From assembly GCA_001890945.1 (NCBI GenBank), contig MLAX01000001.1:620001-684000 (forward strand): a DNA stretch of 64,000 bases. Direction: 5' to 3'. The notes under the pieces were generated by a model. That model was not told the origin of the DNA and searched no databases. It worked only from the letters and a program-made list of their open reading frames with translations. Position numbers and translations under genes: made by a program. The DNA comes from Alphaproteobacteria bacterium AO1-B. Its GTDB lineage: Bacteria > Pseudomonadota > Alphaproteobacteria > Rhizobiales > Stappiaceae. Below, in pieces: positions 53,556 to 61,900 of this stretch (the stretch's first letter is position 1; the number at the start of each line of letters is the position of its first letter).

Positions 53556-53684
53556 ATGAAGCTAGAAGGATTGGGGCCGCGCCAAGGAAATATGGCGGCG
53601 GATCCTTTCGTGGATCTTGCGCGACAATCGAAGCGGCCAAAGGAAAATAAGAAAGACCGCTTGGGGGGCGGCGAGGAGCTTTGA
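53556..53684 (+). CDS. 42-residue ORF coupled to livG
   Basis: ATG at 53556 (or 53592 with AAGGA upstream); stop TGA at 53682-53684 shares one base with the livG start (TGATG). The peptide is highly charged and polar, rich in Lys, Arg, Gly and Glu, with no membrane span. The AGGAG serving livG lies inside its last codons. Could be a leader that couples translation; could also be chance. Confidence 0.25.
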   Translation: MKLEGLGPRQGNMAADPFVDLARQSKRPKENKKDRLGGGEEL

Positions 53685-54454
53685 TGCTGGAGCTAGATCA
53701 GCTCGTAATGGATTTTAGTGGGTTTCGGGCGGTGAACGGCTGCTCGTTTCGGGTGGAAGAAGGCAGTATCACCGGTCTGATTGGCCCAAACGGTGCAGGT
53801 AAGACTACCCTGTTCAATCTGATCGCAGGTGCGCTGCAGCCTACAAGCGGCACGATCCGTTTTCTGGGCGAAGATGTGACGCCATTGGCCAGCCATGAAC
53901 TGTTCCACAAGGGGCTGGTACGCACGTTCCAGATACCCCACGAGTTTCACAAACTTACAGCGCTTGAAAACCTGATGATGGTCCCGCCGTCGCAGCCGGG
54001 AGAAAGTTTGTTTTCGAACTGGTTGTCTTGGGGCAAGGTGAAGTCGACAGAAGCGCTGGTTGAGAAACGGGCCTACGAAACACTCGAGTTCCTCGAGCTT
54101 TCTCATATCGCGCACGAGCCGGCGGGAAACCTGTCGGGCGGCCAGAAGAAGCTTCTTGAGCTTGGTCGGACAATGATGACCGACGCAAAGCTGGTTTTGC
54201 TGGACGAGCCAGCCGCTGGTGTAAACCGGACCTTGCTGCGCAAACTGGAAAGCAAGATCGAGCTTTTGAACAAGGAGCGTGGTTACACGTTCATCTTGAT
54301 CGAACATGATATGGAAATGATTGAAAAGCTCTGCGATCCCGTAGTCTGTATGGCAGAGGGCAAAGTGCTGATCGAAGGTGACTTCCAGACAGTGCGGTCC
54401 AACCCGCAGGTTCTGGAAGCCTATCTTGGTGAGACGACAGGAGATGCCGCATGA
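53684..54454 (+). CDS. livG: Branched-chain amino acid-type ABC transporter ATP-binding protein
   Basis: 256 residues from ATG at 53684, with AGGAG seven bases upstream. Walker A GPNGAGKTT, RTFQIPHEFHKL, signature NLSGGQKKLLELGR, Walker B LVLLDEPAAGVN and LIEHDMEMIEKL match LivG. First main gene of the second LIV operon (livG-F-H-M plus binding protein). The order matches the operon at 14-19 kb, but the proteins differ clearly, so the two transporters probably have different substrates. Confidence 0.92.
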   Translation: MLELDQLVMDFSGFRAVNGCSFRVEEGSITGLIGPNGAGKTTLFNLIAGALQPTSGTIRFLGEDVTPLASHELFHKGLVRTFQIPHEFHKLTALENLMMVPPSQPGESLFSNWLSWGKVKSTEALVEKRAYETLEFLELSHIAHEPAGNLSGGQKKLLELGRTMMTDAKLVLLDEPAAGVNRTLLRKLESKIELLNKERGYTFILIEHDMEMIEKLCDPVVCMAEGKVLIEGDFQTVRSNPQVLEAYLGETTGDAA

Positions 54455-55158
54455 CAGCTCTCCTCTCAATGGAGGCCATCACTGGCGGTTACGGTGATGC
54501 CAACATCCTTGAAGACGTCTCGATGCATGTGATGGCGGATGAAATCGTCGTTATTGTTGGCCCGAATGGTGCCGGCAAATCGACGGCGATGAAATCGGTG
54601 TTCGGCCTGCTCAACATCCGCGGCGGTAAAATGATGTTCGATGGTGACGACATCACCGGATGGGCGCCCAACCGTATTGTTCAGCGCGGGATCTGCTATG
54701 TGCCTCAGGTGGACAACATCTTCCGTGAGATGTCGATCCATGAAAACCTGGAAATGGGCGGGTTCTTGAAAAAAGGCGATTTGTCTGCTGCCTATGATCG
54801 TGTTTACGCGTTGTTTCCTGATTTGAAGGAACGACGCAAGACGATGGCAGGCAGCTTGTCCGGCGGGCAGCGTCAAATGGTTGCGATGGGCCGGGCATTG
54901 ATGCTGGATCCAAAGCTCCTGCTGTTGGATGAGCCGACCGCAGGTCTCTCTCCGAAATACATGGAACAGATCTTTCAGATCTGCCGCGACGTCCGGGACA
55001 CGGGTGTTGCCATTCTGCTCGTGGAGCAGCATGCAAAACAAGCGCTGGCATTTGCCGATCGTGGCTATGTGTTGGCAGCTGGTAAAAACCGTCATGAAGG
55101 CTCAGGGGCCGATTTGCTGGCTGACCGCGAGGTCGCCGAGATGTTCCTGGGGGGCTGA
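54451..55158 (+). CDS. livF: Branched-chain amino acid-type ABC transporter ATP-binding protein
   Basis: 235 residues, ATGA overlap with livG. Walker A GPNGAGKST, YVPQVDNIFREMSI, signature SLSGGQRQMVAMGRAL, Walker B LLLLDEPTAGLS and LVEQHAKQAL match LivF. It forms the second ATPase of the transporter. Confidence 0.92.
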   Translation: MTALLSMEAITGGYGDANILEDVSMHVMADEIVVIVGPNGAGKSTAMKSVFGLLNIRGGKMMFDGDDITGWAPNRIVQRGICYVPQVDNIFREMSIHENLEMGGFLKKGDLSAAYDRVYALFPDLKERRKTMAGSLSGGQRQMVAMGRALMLDPKLLLLDEPTAGLSPKYMEQIFQICRDVRDTGVAILLVEQHAKQALAFADRGYVLAAGKNRHEGSGADLLADREVAEMFLGG

Positions 55159-55163
55159 GCGGT

Positions 55164-56036
55164 ATGGATTTGTTTGAACTTCTAAACTTTTACGTCATTC
55201 CAGGCATCGTGCTCGGATCAATCTATGCGCTGGGCGCGGTCGGTATCACGTTGATCTTCGCGATCCTGCGCTATGCGCACCTGGCGCACGGCGATTTGGC
55301 AACACTTGGTGCTTTCATAGCTTTGGCAGTGGTCACCACTCTTGGCGTGTCGCCGCTCGCAGCATTGCCTGTCGCGATCATCGCAACTGCTGCCGTAGCC
55401 GTTGGCATCGACAAGGTGTTTTATGACCACCTGAGAGAGCGCCCGAAGATCGTCACGGTGATGGCATCGCTCGGCATTGCGCTCATGATCCGGGCGGTTG
55501 TCCAGGTCGTCTGGGGTGTGGATACGGAAACCTATTCGCGCGGCATTGTCCGGCCGGAAAACTACTTCGGTCTGCGGATCCGGGATCGCGAGATCTACAC
55601 AGTGATCGCAATGCTGGCGCTTGTCGGCGTCCTCCATGTGTTCCTGACCCAGTCTAAATGGGGCAAGGCCATGCGGGCCATGTCCGACAACCCGAACCTT
55701 GCGCTGCTGTCAGGGATCGACAACCGCAAGGTCATCATCCTGACATGGGTGATTGCCGGTGGTTTGTGCGCTGCCTCGGGCTTCTTCCTCGGACTGAACA
55801 CTGAGCTGAAGTCCATGATGGGTTGGCACATGCTTCTGCCCATGTTCGCAGCGGCCATTCTTGGCGGTGTCGGACGGGTTGAAGGGGCTGTTCTTGGGGG
55901 ACTAATCGTCGGCATTGCCGAAGAGCTGTCCGTGCTTGTCATCCCGAGTGAGTATAAGGCTGCGATGGCCTTTGCGATCTTGTTGTTCATGCTGCTTGTG
56001 CGCCCGACCGGGTTGCTCAAGGGCAAGGTTCTTTAG
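55164..56036 (+). CDS. livH: Branched-chain amino acid-type ABC transporter permease
   Basis: 290 residues with about eight membrane segments. GAVGITLIFAILRYAHLAHGD at the N-terminus (quoted in part), then AMSDNPNLALLSGIDNRKV in the EAA loop and GGVGRVEGAVLGGLIVGIAEE near the end are LivH features. It starts 5 bp after the livF stop. Confidence 0.92.
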   Translation: MDLFELLNFYVIPGIVLGSIYALGAVGITLIFAILRYAHLAHGDLATLGAFIALAVVTTLGVSPLAALPVAIIATAAVAVGIDKVFYDHLRERPKIVTVMASLGIALMIRAVVQVVWGVDTETYSRGIVRPENYFGLRIRDREIYTVIAMLALVGVLHVFLTQSKWGKAMRAMSDNPNLALLSGIDNRKVIILTWVIAGGLCAASGFFLGLNTELKSMMGWHMLLPMFAAAILGGVGRVEGAVLGGLIVGIAEELSVLVIPSEYKAAMAFAILLFMLLVRPTGLLKGKVL

Positions 56037-56050
56037 GGGGAGGGCACAAG

Positions 56051-57013
56051 ATGGAATTTCTGGGTCTTGTAAATTACGCTCTCTTCATGGCGATTTTCAT
56101 TGCCATCTACGCGCTTCTGGCACTCGGCTTGAACATCCAGTGGGGTTTTGCCGGTCTGTTCAATGCCGGTATTGCTGGCTTCTTTGCCGTCGGGGCCTAC
56201 ACCTCGGCGATCCTGACAACAGAAGCCGTAGACGGCCGGATCGGCGGGTTCGATCTTCACTTTGTCATCGGTTGGATCGGAGCCATGATCGCTGCGACGC
56301 TGGTGGCTTGGCCGATTGGGAAAATCTGTCTGCGCTTCCGTTCTGATTATCTCGCGATTGCTTCAATCGGGATTGCTGAAATCATCCGTCTGGTAATCAA
56401 GTCGGAACCGGCGCTGACAAACGGCGCGCGCGGCATTCCGGGTATCCCGCGGCCGATGAGTGACATTGGTTATATGGAATCTCAGGTCGCTTATCTCATC
56501 ATCGTTCTGGCAGTCTTGATTGCCGCGTATGTGCTGGTCGAGCGTCAGTTCAACGCGCCATGGGGCCGGATGATGCGCGCGATCCGGGACAATGAAGATG
56601 CCGCCAAGGCGATGGGTAAGGATGTGGAATTCCGCCGCCTGGAAGCCTTTATCTTCGGCGCAGCGCTTATGGGGCTGGGTGGAGCGCTGTTTGCGCACTT
56701 CAACCGCTCTATCACACCTGAGGCCATTGATCCGATGGTCGCAACCTTCCTGGTCTGGATCATGTTGATCCTGGGCGGGTCCGGCAACAACCGCGGCGCC
56801 ATCCTGGGTGCAGCGGTGGTTTGGATCATCTGGTCGGTGTCCGAGATTGCAACAGATCGCCTGCCGCATGAATATGCGATCCAGGCCAAATATATCCGCT
56901 TGTTCCTCATTGGCTTGATGCTGCAGCTGGTGCTGCGGTTCCGACCGGAGGGGCTGCTTCCAGAGCCGCTCAGGGGCGACCAGCGGAGTGCAAAAGGCGG
57001 TGCGGACCACTAG
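56051..57013 (+). CDS. livM: Branched-chain amino acid-type ABC transporter permease
   Basis: 320 residues with the LivM pattern LLALGLNIQWGFAGLFNAG, LRFRSDYLAIASIGIAEII and EAA loop RDNEDAAKAMGKDVEFRRL. GGGGAGGG precedes the ATG. A stem GCGCAAC/GTTGTGC follows at about 57031-57052, before the binding-protein gene. Confidence 0.92.
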   Translation: MEFLGLVNYALFMAIFIAIYALLALGLNIQWGFAGLFNAGIAGFFAVGAYTSAILTTEAVDGRIGGFDLHFVIGWIGAMIAATLVAWPIGKICLRFRSDYLAIASIGIAEIIRLVIKSEPALTNGARGIPGIPRPMSDIGYMESQVAYLIIVLAVLIAAYVLVERQFNAPWGRMMRAIRDNEDAAKAMGKDVEFRRLEAFIFGAALMGLGGALFAHFNRSITPEAIDPMVATFLVWIMLILGGSGNNRGAILGAAVVWIIWSVSEIATDRLPHEYAIQAKYIRLFLIGLMLQLVLRFRPEGLLPEPLRGDQRSAKGGADH

Positions 57014-57104
57014 GCCCGCGCCAGGGTGGCGCAACCCTAACGAGTTGTGCTACCCAAGACGTTCAAAAGATCCGGCAAAGACCGGTTAATGAGGAGGTAC
57101 TTTC

Positions 57105-58310
57105 ATGAAAACCAAGCTTCTGACGCTTGCTGCTGGCCTGATGACGGCAACAGCACTGGCCACCGTTCCGGCGAAAGCTGATGTGAAGATCGGCCTGATC
57201 GGCGGTGTCTCCGGCCCGATCGCGGCGATGGCTCCGGCCATGATCGACGCAGCGCAACTGGCTGTTCAGCAGGTCAACGAGCAAGGCGGCATCGGCGACG
57301 GCGAAAAGCTCGTCGGCGTCGTTGGCGATAGCGCGTGTAACCCGCAAGGCGGCACGGACGCTGCGACCAAAGCTGTCAACATCGAAGGCGTTGCTGGTAT
57401 CGTTGGTCCGCATTGCTCCGGCGCCGTTCTGGCAGCAGCCGGTTCCGTCACCATTCCGGCTGGCGTAACCTTGGTCACTCCGTCCGGTACGTCCCCGGAA
57501 ATCACAAACCTTGAAGACAACGACTCGGTTTTCCGGACCGTTCCGTCTGATGACTACCAGGGCCGTGCACTGGCGCGTACTCTGAAAGACATGGGCTATG
57601 GCAAGGTTGCGGTTGCTTATCTCAACAACGATTACGGCACGGGTCTCGCAAACGCATTCAAGACCGAGTACGTCGATGCGCTCGGCGGTGAGATCACACA
57701 GTTCGCAGCGCACGAAGAAGGCAAAGCGTCCTACCGTTCAAACCTGGCTGAGCTTGCCAAGGGCGGCGCCGACACGCTGGTCATCTTCGACTACGGTGAC
57801 GGCACAGGCCTCACCATCCTGCGTCAGGCTCTGGAAAACGGTTTCTTTGAAAAGTTCGTTGGCGGCGACGGCATGAAGTCCGACGCAGTCATCAATGAGC
57901 TTGGTGCAGAGAACCTCGCAAACTTTGTCTCTTCTTCCCCGGTTGGTGAAAAGTCTGACTCTCTGGACATCTTCAACGAAGCCTTCAAAGGCGTTGGTGG
58001 TGATCCGGACGCGATCTTTGCAAACACTTCCTATGATGCAGCTTTCTTGCTGGCACTGGCATTGGAAAAGACCGGTGGCAAAAAAGAAGGCGTTGGTGCT
58101 GCTCTGAGAGAAGTCTCCAACGGTGAAGGCGAAGCGATCCGTCCAGGTGAGTGGCAGAAAGCAAAAGAGCTGATCGCTGCTGGTACCGCGATCGACTACA
58201 AAGGCGCTGCTGGCGACCATAACTTCGACGCAAAAGGCGACGTTCCGGGCACCTTTGCTCTCTTTGAAGTTGGCGCTGACGGTTTCGAAGTTGTGTCCGA
58301 AATGAACTAA
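57105..58310 (+). CDS. Branched-chain amino acid-type ABC transporter substrate-binding protein
   Basis: 401 residues with a strong ribosome site (GAGGAGG) and a signal peptide of about 25 residues ending AKA. LivJ/LivK-type fold: KIGLIGGVSGPIAAMAPAMI, GVVGDSACNPQGGTDAATKA, GPHCSGAVLAAAGSV and VAVAYLNNDYGTGLANAFK. The codon use is very biased and regular, suggesting high expression. It is separated from livM by 91 bp with a stem-loop, as expected for a binding protein made in excess. Confidence 0.92.
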   Translation: MKTKLLTLAAGLMTATALATVPAKADVKIGLIGGVSGPIAAMAPAMIDAAQLAVQQVNEQGGIGDGEKLVGVVGDSACNPQGGTDAATKAVNIEGVAGIVGPHCSGAVLAAAGSVTIPAGVTLVTPSGTSPEITNLEDNDSVFRTVPSDDYQGRALARTLKDMGYGKVAVAYLNNDYGTGLANAFKTEYVDALGGEITQFAAHEEGKASYRSNLAELAKGGADTLVIFDYGDGTGLTILRQALENGFFEKFVGGDGMKSDAVINELGAENLANFVSSSPVGEKSDSLDIFNEAFKGVGGDPDAIFANTSYDAAFLLALALEKTGGKKEGVGAALREVSNGEGEAIRPGEWQKAKELIAAGTAIDYKGAAGDHNFDAKGDVPGTFALFEVGADGFEVVSEMN

Positions 58311-58341
58311 GCTTCTTCTTTTGAGAAGTGAGTTTTGTAAG

Positions 58342-58373
58342 CCGGCGGTCCGAAAGGGCCGCCGGTTTCGTTT
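58342..58373 (+). terminator. Rho-independent terminator of the second LIV operon
   Basis: Stem CCGGCGGTCC with GGGCCGCCGG around a GAAA tetraloop, followed by TTTCGTTT, 32 bp after the binding-protein stop. Confidence 0.9.
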
Positions 58374-58414
58374 GGACTCTGGTAAGCGAGAGTAAACGCT
58401 GTATAACCGCCGCT

Positions 58415-59593
58415 ATGCGTGATCTGGATGTTCTTGTGCTCGGTGGCGGTGCCGCCGGATTGATGTGTGCGATTGAGGCGGCCAAGCGGGGCCGTCAAGT
58501 ATTGGTCCTGGACCATGCCAAGCGGCCGGCAGATAAAATCAGGATTTCCGGGGGCGGCCGCTGCAATTTCACCAACCTGCATTGCTCACCGGCCAATTTC
58601 CTCTCCCAAAACCCGAGGTTCTGCGTCTCGGCCCTGAAACGCTACACCCAGCAGGATTTCTTGGGAATTGTCGAAAAACACCGGATCTCCTGGCATGAGA
58701 AAACGCTGGGTCAGCTTTTTTGCGACAACTCCGCCAAAGACATCATCCAGATGCTTTTGTCCGAGTTGGAGGCAGCTGGCGGTGTTTTGCAGTTGGAAAC
58801 CTCGATCTCGGCCGTGAGCAAACCGGATGACCGCTTTTCCGTTGCAACGTCGAAAGGGCCGGTGCGGGCCAAGTCTCTTGTTGTTGCAACAGGAGGGCCG
58901 TCGATCCCGAAGATGGGCGCGACCGGATTTGGATATGATCTCGCCCGGCAATTCAGTCATGATGTCATTGCGCCGCGCGCAGCGCTGGTACCGTTGACAT
59001 TTTCTGACGCCAACAAGGATTTGTGCGCTCGTCTGTCAGGCGTCTCGGTTGATGCGGAAGTTAGTTTCAAAAAGACCACGTTCCGCGAAGGGCTGCTGTT
59101 TACCCATCGTGGTTTGTCCGGCCCGTCCATCTTGCAAATATCATCTTATTGGGAAGAAGGCAGTCCGATCTCTGTGAACCTTCTCCCCGCGACGGATGTG
59201 TTTGACGTACTGCGATCAGCGCGATCAGCGACACCGAAACAGGATCTCAAAACCGGGTTGACCCAGTTGCTGCCATCGCGTCTGGTCGACGAGCTGTCGC
59301 AGGCTTTTCAGTTGAAAGGCCGTATGGCGGATTTGTCCGACAAGGTTCTGCGCCGCTGTTCAGAGCAACTCAATCGCTGGCAGCTGACACCCGTTGGCAC
59401 GGAAGGTTACCGGACCGCCGAAGTGACGCTGGGCGGTGTGAACACAAAAGAACTCTCCTCCAAAACCATGGAAAGCGCGAAAGTTCCCGGGCTTTATTTC
59501 ATTGGCGAAGTGGTTGATGTGACCGGGCATCTCGGTGGCTTTAACTTTCAGTGGGCCTGGTCGTCCGGGCACGCAGCCGGTCAATTCGTATAA
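58415..59593 (+). CDS. HI0933/YhiN-family flavoprotein
   Basis: 392 residues from ATG at 58415. N-terminal FAD loop VLVLGGGAAGLMCAIEAAKRG; KIRISGGGRCNFTNL is the hallmark of the HI0933 (BaiN/YhiN) family; SLVVATGGPSIPKMGATGFGYD and the C-terminal GEVVDVTGHLGGFNFQWAW complete it. The physiological reaction is not settled for most members; some reduce carbon double bonds in steroids or act as NAD(P)-linked reductases. Monocistronic after a terminator. Confidence 0.9.
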   Translation: MRDLDVLVLGGGAAGLMCAIEAAKRGRQVLVLDHAKRPADKIRISGGGRCNFTNLHCSPANFLSQNPRFCVSALKRYTQQDFLGIVEKHRISWHEKTLGQLFCDNSAKDIIQMLLSELEAAGGVLQLETSISAVSKPDDRFSVATSKGPVRAKSLVVATGGPSIPKMGATGFGYDLARQFSHDVIAPRAALVPLTFSDANKDLCARLSGVSVDAEVSFKKTTFREGLLFTHRGLSGPSILQISSYWEEGSPISVNLLPATDVFDVLRSARSATPKQDLKTGLTQLLPSRLVDELSQAFQLKGRMADLSDKVLRRCSEQLNRWQLTPVGTEGYRTAEVTLGGVNTKELSSKTMESAKVPGLYFIGEVVDVTGHLGGFNFQWAWSSGHAAGQFV

Positions 59594-59690
59594 ATCTCAA
59601 AGTGCTTACCCGGCACAATATTTCGCATTGCACCATTTTTTGATGACCGTGCCTCATTTCTTGCTATAGTCGCCTGAAAGGGAGGGGCTC

Positions 59691-60728
59691 TTGAAGCGTG
59701 TGACGATCCATGATGTGGCTGAAGCAGCGGGTGTTAGCCTGGCCACGGTCGATCGGGTTTTGAACACGCGGCCCGGTGTGCGCAAGGCGACAATTGAAAA
59801 GGTTCGCCAGGCTGTTGAGAGACTGAACTACCAGCCGGATGTCTTTGCAGCGGGCCTCGCCAAGAAAAGCGCCTACCGGCTGCATTTCCTTATCCCGAAC
59901 GGACCGAATGCCTTCATGGAAGACCTGACCCGGGAAGCCAGGGCGCATGCACAGTCCATGAGTGGCGCGCGTATGCAGGTGCATGTCGAGCCGATTGATG
60001 CCTTTGATGGTCACCGGGTGACCGGAACACTCGCCGTTCTCGACAAATCCGTTTGTGATGGTGTCGCCGTGGTCGCGCCCGCGTTTCCGGAGGTGCGCGC
60101 TGCTATTGATCGTTTGCAGGACCGCGGCGTCCCTGTCGTGACACTGGTGTCCGATCATCCGGCCTCCGCCCGGCAGCACTTCGTCGGCATCAACAATGTT
60201 GCTGCTGGCCGGACGGCTGGCCGGTTGATGGGGCGGTTTTTGCCGAAGGAGCCTGGAAAGATCGCGTTGATTGCCGGCTCTCTTGGGCTGAGGGACCACG
60301 CTGATCGATACACTGGCTGCCGGGAAGTGATTGACACTGAGTATCCGCATCTAGAGCTCTTAAAGGTGCGCGAAGGCCGGGACGACAATCGGAGAAATGA
60401 AGATGTGGTGCGCAAACTGCTCTCCGAACATCCGGACCTTTCTGCGGTCTACAACATCGGCGCAGGCAACAGGGGCGTGATTGCGGCAATCCGGGGCAAC
60501 GGCCGTGCGGACGATATTGTCTTTGTCGGTCATGAACTCACGCCTTACACCCGCCAGGCGCTCCGGGATGGAATACTGGATGCTGTCATCGCTCAGGATC
60601 CCGGTCACGAAATCAGAAGCGCGATCCGGGTGCTCAAGGCACTTTGCGATGGGGTGCCGATCATCGAAGATCAGGAGCGCATTGGTATTGATGTTTTTCT
60701 CAAGGAAAATCTGCCGGAAGACGTTTAA
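59691..60728 (+). CDS. LacI family transcriptional regulator
   Basis: 345 residues from TTG at 59691, with GGAGGGG just upstream. Helix-turn-helix TIHDVAEAAGVSLATVDRVLN (quoted in part), hinge KATIEKVRQAVERLNYQPD, then a type I periplasmic-binding effector domain with HFVGINNVAAGRTAGRLMG and VYNIGAGNRGV. Likely binds a sugar-like ligand. No sugar operon lies beside it in the window, so its target is elsewhere or past the edge. Confidence 0.9.
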   Translation: MKRVTIHDVAEAAGVSLATVDRVLNTRPGVRKATIEKVRQAVERLNYQPDVFAAGLAKKSAYRLHFLIPNGPNAFMEDLTREARAHAQSMSGARMQVHVEPIDAFDGHRVTGTLAVLDKSVCDGVAVVAPAFPEVRAAIDRLQDRGVPVVTLVSDHPASARQHFVGINNVAAGRTAGRLMGRFLPKEPGKIALIAGSLGLRDHADRYTGCREVIDTEYPHLELLKVREGRDDNRRNEDVVRKLLSEHPDLSAVYNIGAGNRGVIAAIRGNGRADDIVFVGHELTPYTRQALRDGILDAVIAQDPGHEIRSAIRVLKALCDGVPIIEDQERIGIDVFLKENLPEDV

Positions 60729-60864
60729 CTGGCTGTACGACTGAGCGGTCAAGTACTTGAGATGTCCCTGATTGCGGGAAATTTGCCATAGAAACCGCAA
60801 AACTTGGCCATTACACTCCAAATTTAGGATTGACCTTTTCTGTCCGCAGCCGCATATCTAAGCC

Positions 60865-61329
60865 ATGCGTTTGACACAACAGACAAACTATGCCGTTCGC
60901 GCACTTATGTATTGCGCGGTAAATCCGGACAAGCCGAGCCGGGTTGCAGATATTGCAGCCAGCTTTGAAATGTCCGAGACGCACCTGTTCAAGATTATGA
61001 AGGTGCTGGTCGATGCCAATTTGATCCGGACCATTCGTGGCCGGAACGGCGGCGTTATGCTGGCCCGCCCTGCGGAAGATATCTCCGTCGGCGAGGTTGT
61101 TCGGGCGGCAGAAGAGAGTTTTCTCCTTGCTGAATGCTTCGACTCAGGCCGAAAAGATTGTCCTTTGATTATGTCTTGCGGCTTCAATGGACTGCTGCAT
61201 GAGGCGCTCGAGGCCTTTATGGAAGTGCTCGATGCAAAGTCCATTGCGGATCTCTCTGAAGACCGGTTTGGCATGCGCACGCTTCTGAACATCGAATCTA
61301 CTGAACGTCCGGTCGCAGCGAACGCCTGA
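60865..61329 (+). CDS. rirA: Rrf2-family iron-responsive regulator RirA
   Basis: 154 residues. N-terminal MRLTQQTNYAVRALMYCA and TIRGRNGGVMLARPAEDIS match rhizobial RirA, and the three iron-sulfur Cys are at 91, 99 and 105 (ECFDSG, KDCPL, MSCGF), the same numbers as in Rhizobium RirA. With its cluster intact it represses iron uptake genes when iron is sufficient. No ribosome site is evident before the ATG. hemP follows about 350 bp downstream. Confidence 0.9.
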   Translation: MRLTQQTNYAVRALMYCAVNPDKPSRVADIAASFEMSETHLFKIMKVLVDANLIRTIRGRNGGVMLARPAEDISVGEVVRAAEESFLLAECFDSGRKDCPLIMSCGFNGLLHEALEAFMEVLDAKSIADLSEDRFGMRTLLNIESTERPVAANA

Positions 61330-61349
61330 TCGTTTTCGACATGCTTCAA

Positions 61350-61384
61350 ACAAATAAAGCCGCCCAAAGGGCGGCTTTATTTGT
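61350..61384 (+). terminator. Terminator of rirA
   Basis: Perfect stem of about 16 bp (CAAATAAAGCCGCCC with GGGCGGCTTTATTTG) around AAA; the rising arm's U-rich end serves as the release tract. Works in both orientations. Confidence 0.92.
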
Positions 61385-61603
61385 CTGTTCTGTCGGTTTC
61401 CCTTTTGAACAAAGCCTAGCTGGCTGACCGCTGAGGGAGAGGAGAGGGCGGTTGGCTTGCCGGCATTTGGCACCCTGTCGAGACAGGGGACCTGTCTTCG
61501 AAGAACCAGAGGACGCGATTTCCAGTTCCTTTCCGATCAGGCATTGCCTTCATAGAAAAACTTGAGTATGAGTGTCAAGTATAAAGTGGAGTTAAAAACT
61601 CAG

Positions 61604-61624
61604 CTTATAAGAATCATTTCTAGA
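61604..61624. promoter_or_regulatory. Candidate iron-control palindrome upstream of hemP
   Basis: TTATAAGAATCATTTCTAGA contains AGAA-tcat-TTCT flanked by TTAT/TAGA, resembling the Irr/ICE type (TTTAGAA-N3-TTCTAAA) but with imperfect spacing. It lies about 55 bp before the hemP start in an AT-rich promoter region. The identity of the binder (Irr, RirA or Fur/Mur) cannot be decided by eye. Confidence 0.4.
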
Positions 61625-61676
61625 CAGCGCTGATTTTGGCGAAAAACAGCGCAACTGATCACTCACCAAGAGATGG

Positions 61677-61898
61677 ATGATAGCCATGACGCCTTCGACA
61701 AACAGCCGCAAACAACGTTTGTCCCTTTCTATGCCAGGCGCCCGGCCGGCATATACGAAGGTTCCGGTATCGAAGGGAAAACCGCAGCTCAAATCCGATG
61801 ACCTGTTTAGTGGCACCCGGGAGATAAACATTCTCCACAATGACGACACCTATCGGTTGACCATTACAAAACAGGGCAAACTGATACTGACGAAATGA
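61677..61898 (+). CDS. hemP: Hemin uptake protein HemP
   Basis: 73 residues; the C-terminal half carries the HemP pattern SDDLFSGTREINILHNDDTY followed by RLTITKQGKLILTK at the extreme C-terminus. The N-terminal 35 residues are basic, Ser/Pro-rich and variable. ATG at 61677 (AAGAGA upstream); 61686 is an alternative. HemP proteins accompany haem uptake systems and in some species activate the haem receptor gene. No hmu transport genes are next to it here; the following gene is convergent, 2 bp away. Confidence 0.88.
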   Translation: MIAMTPSTNSRKQRLSLSMPGARPAYTKVPVSKGKPQLKSDDLFSGTREINILHNDDTYRLTITKQGKLILTK

Positions 61899-61900
61899 TC

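Noticed and set aside
60831..60860. TTGACC-N18-ATATCT as a rirA promoter
   Set aside because: The transcription start would fall at or after the ATG, and the -10 match is poor, so I did not annotate it.
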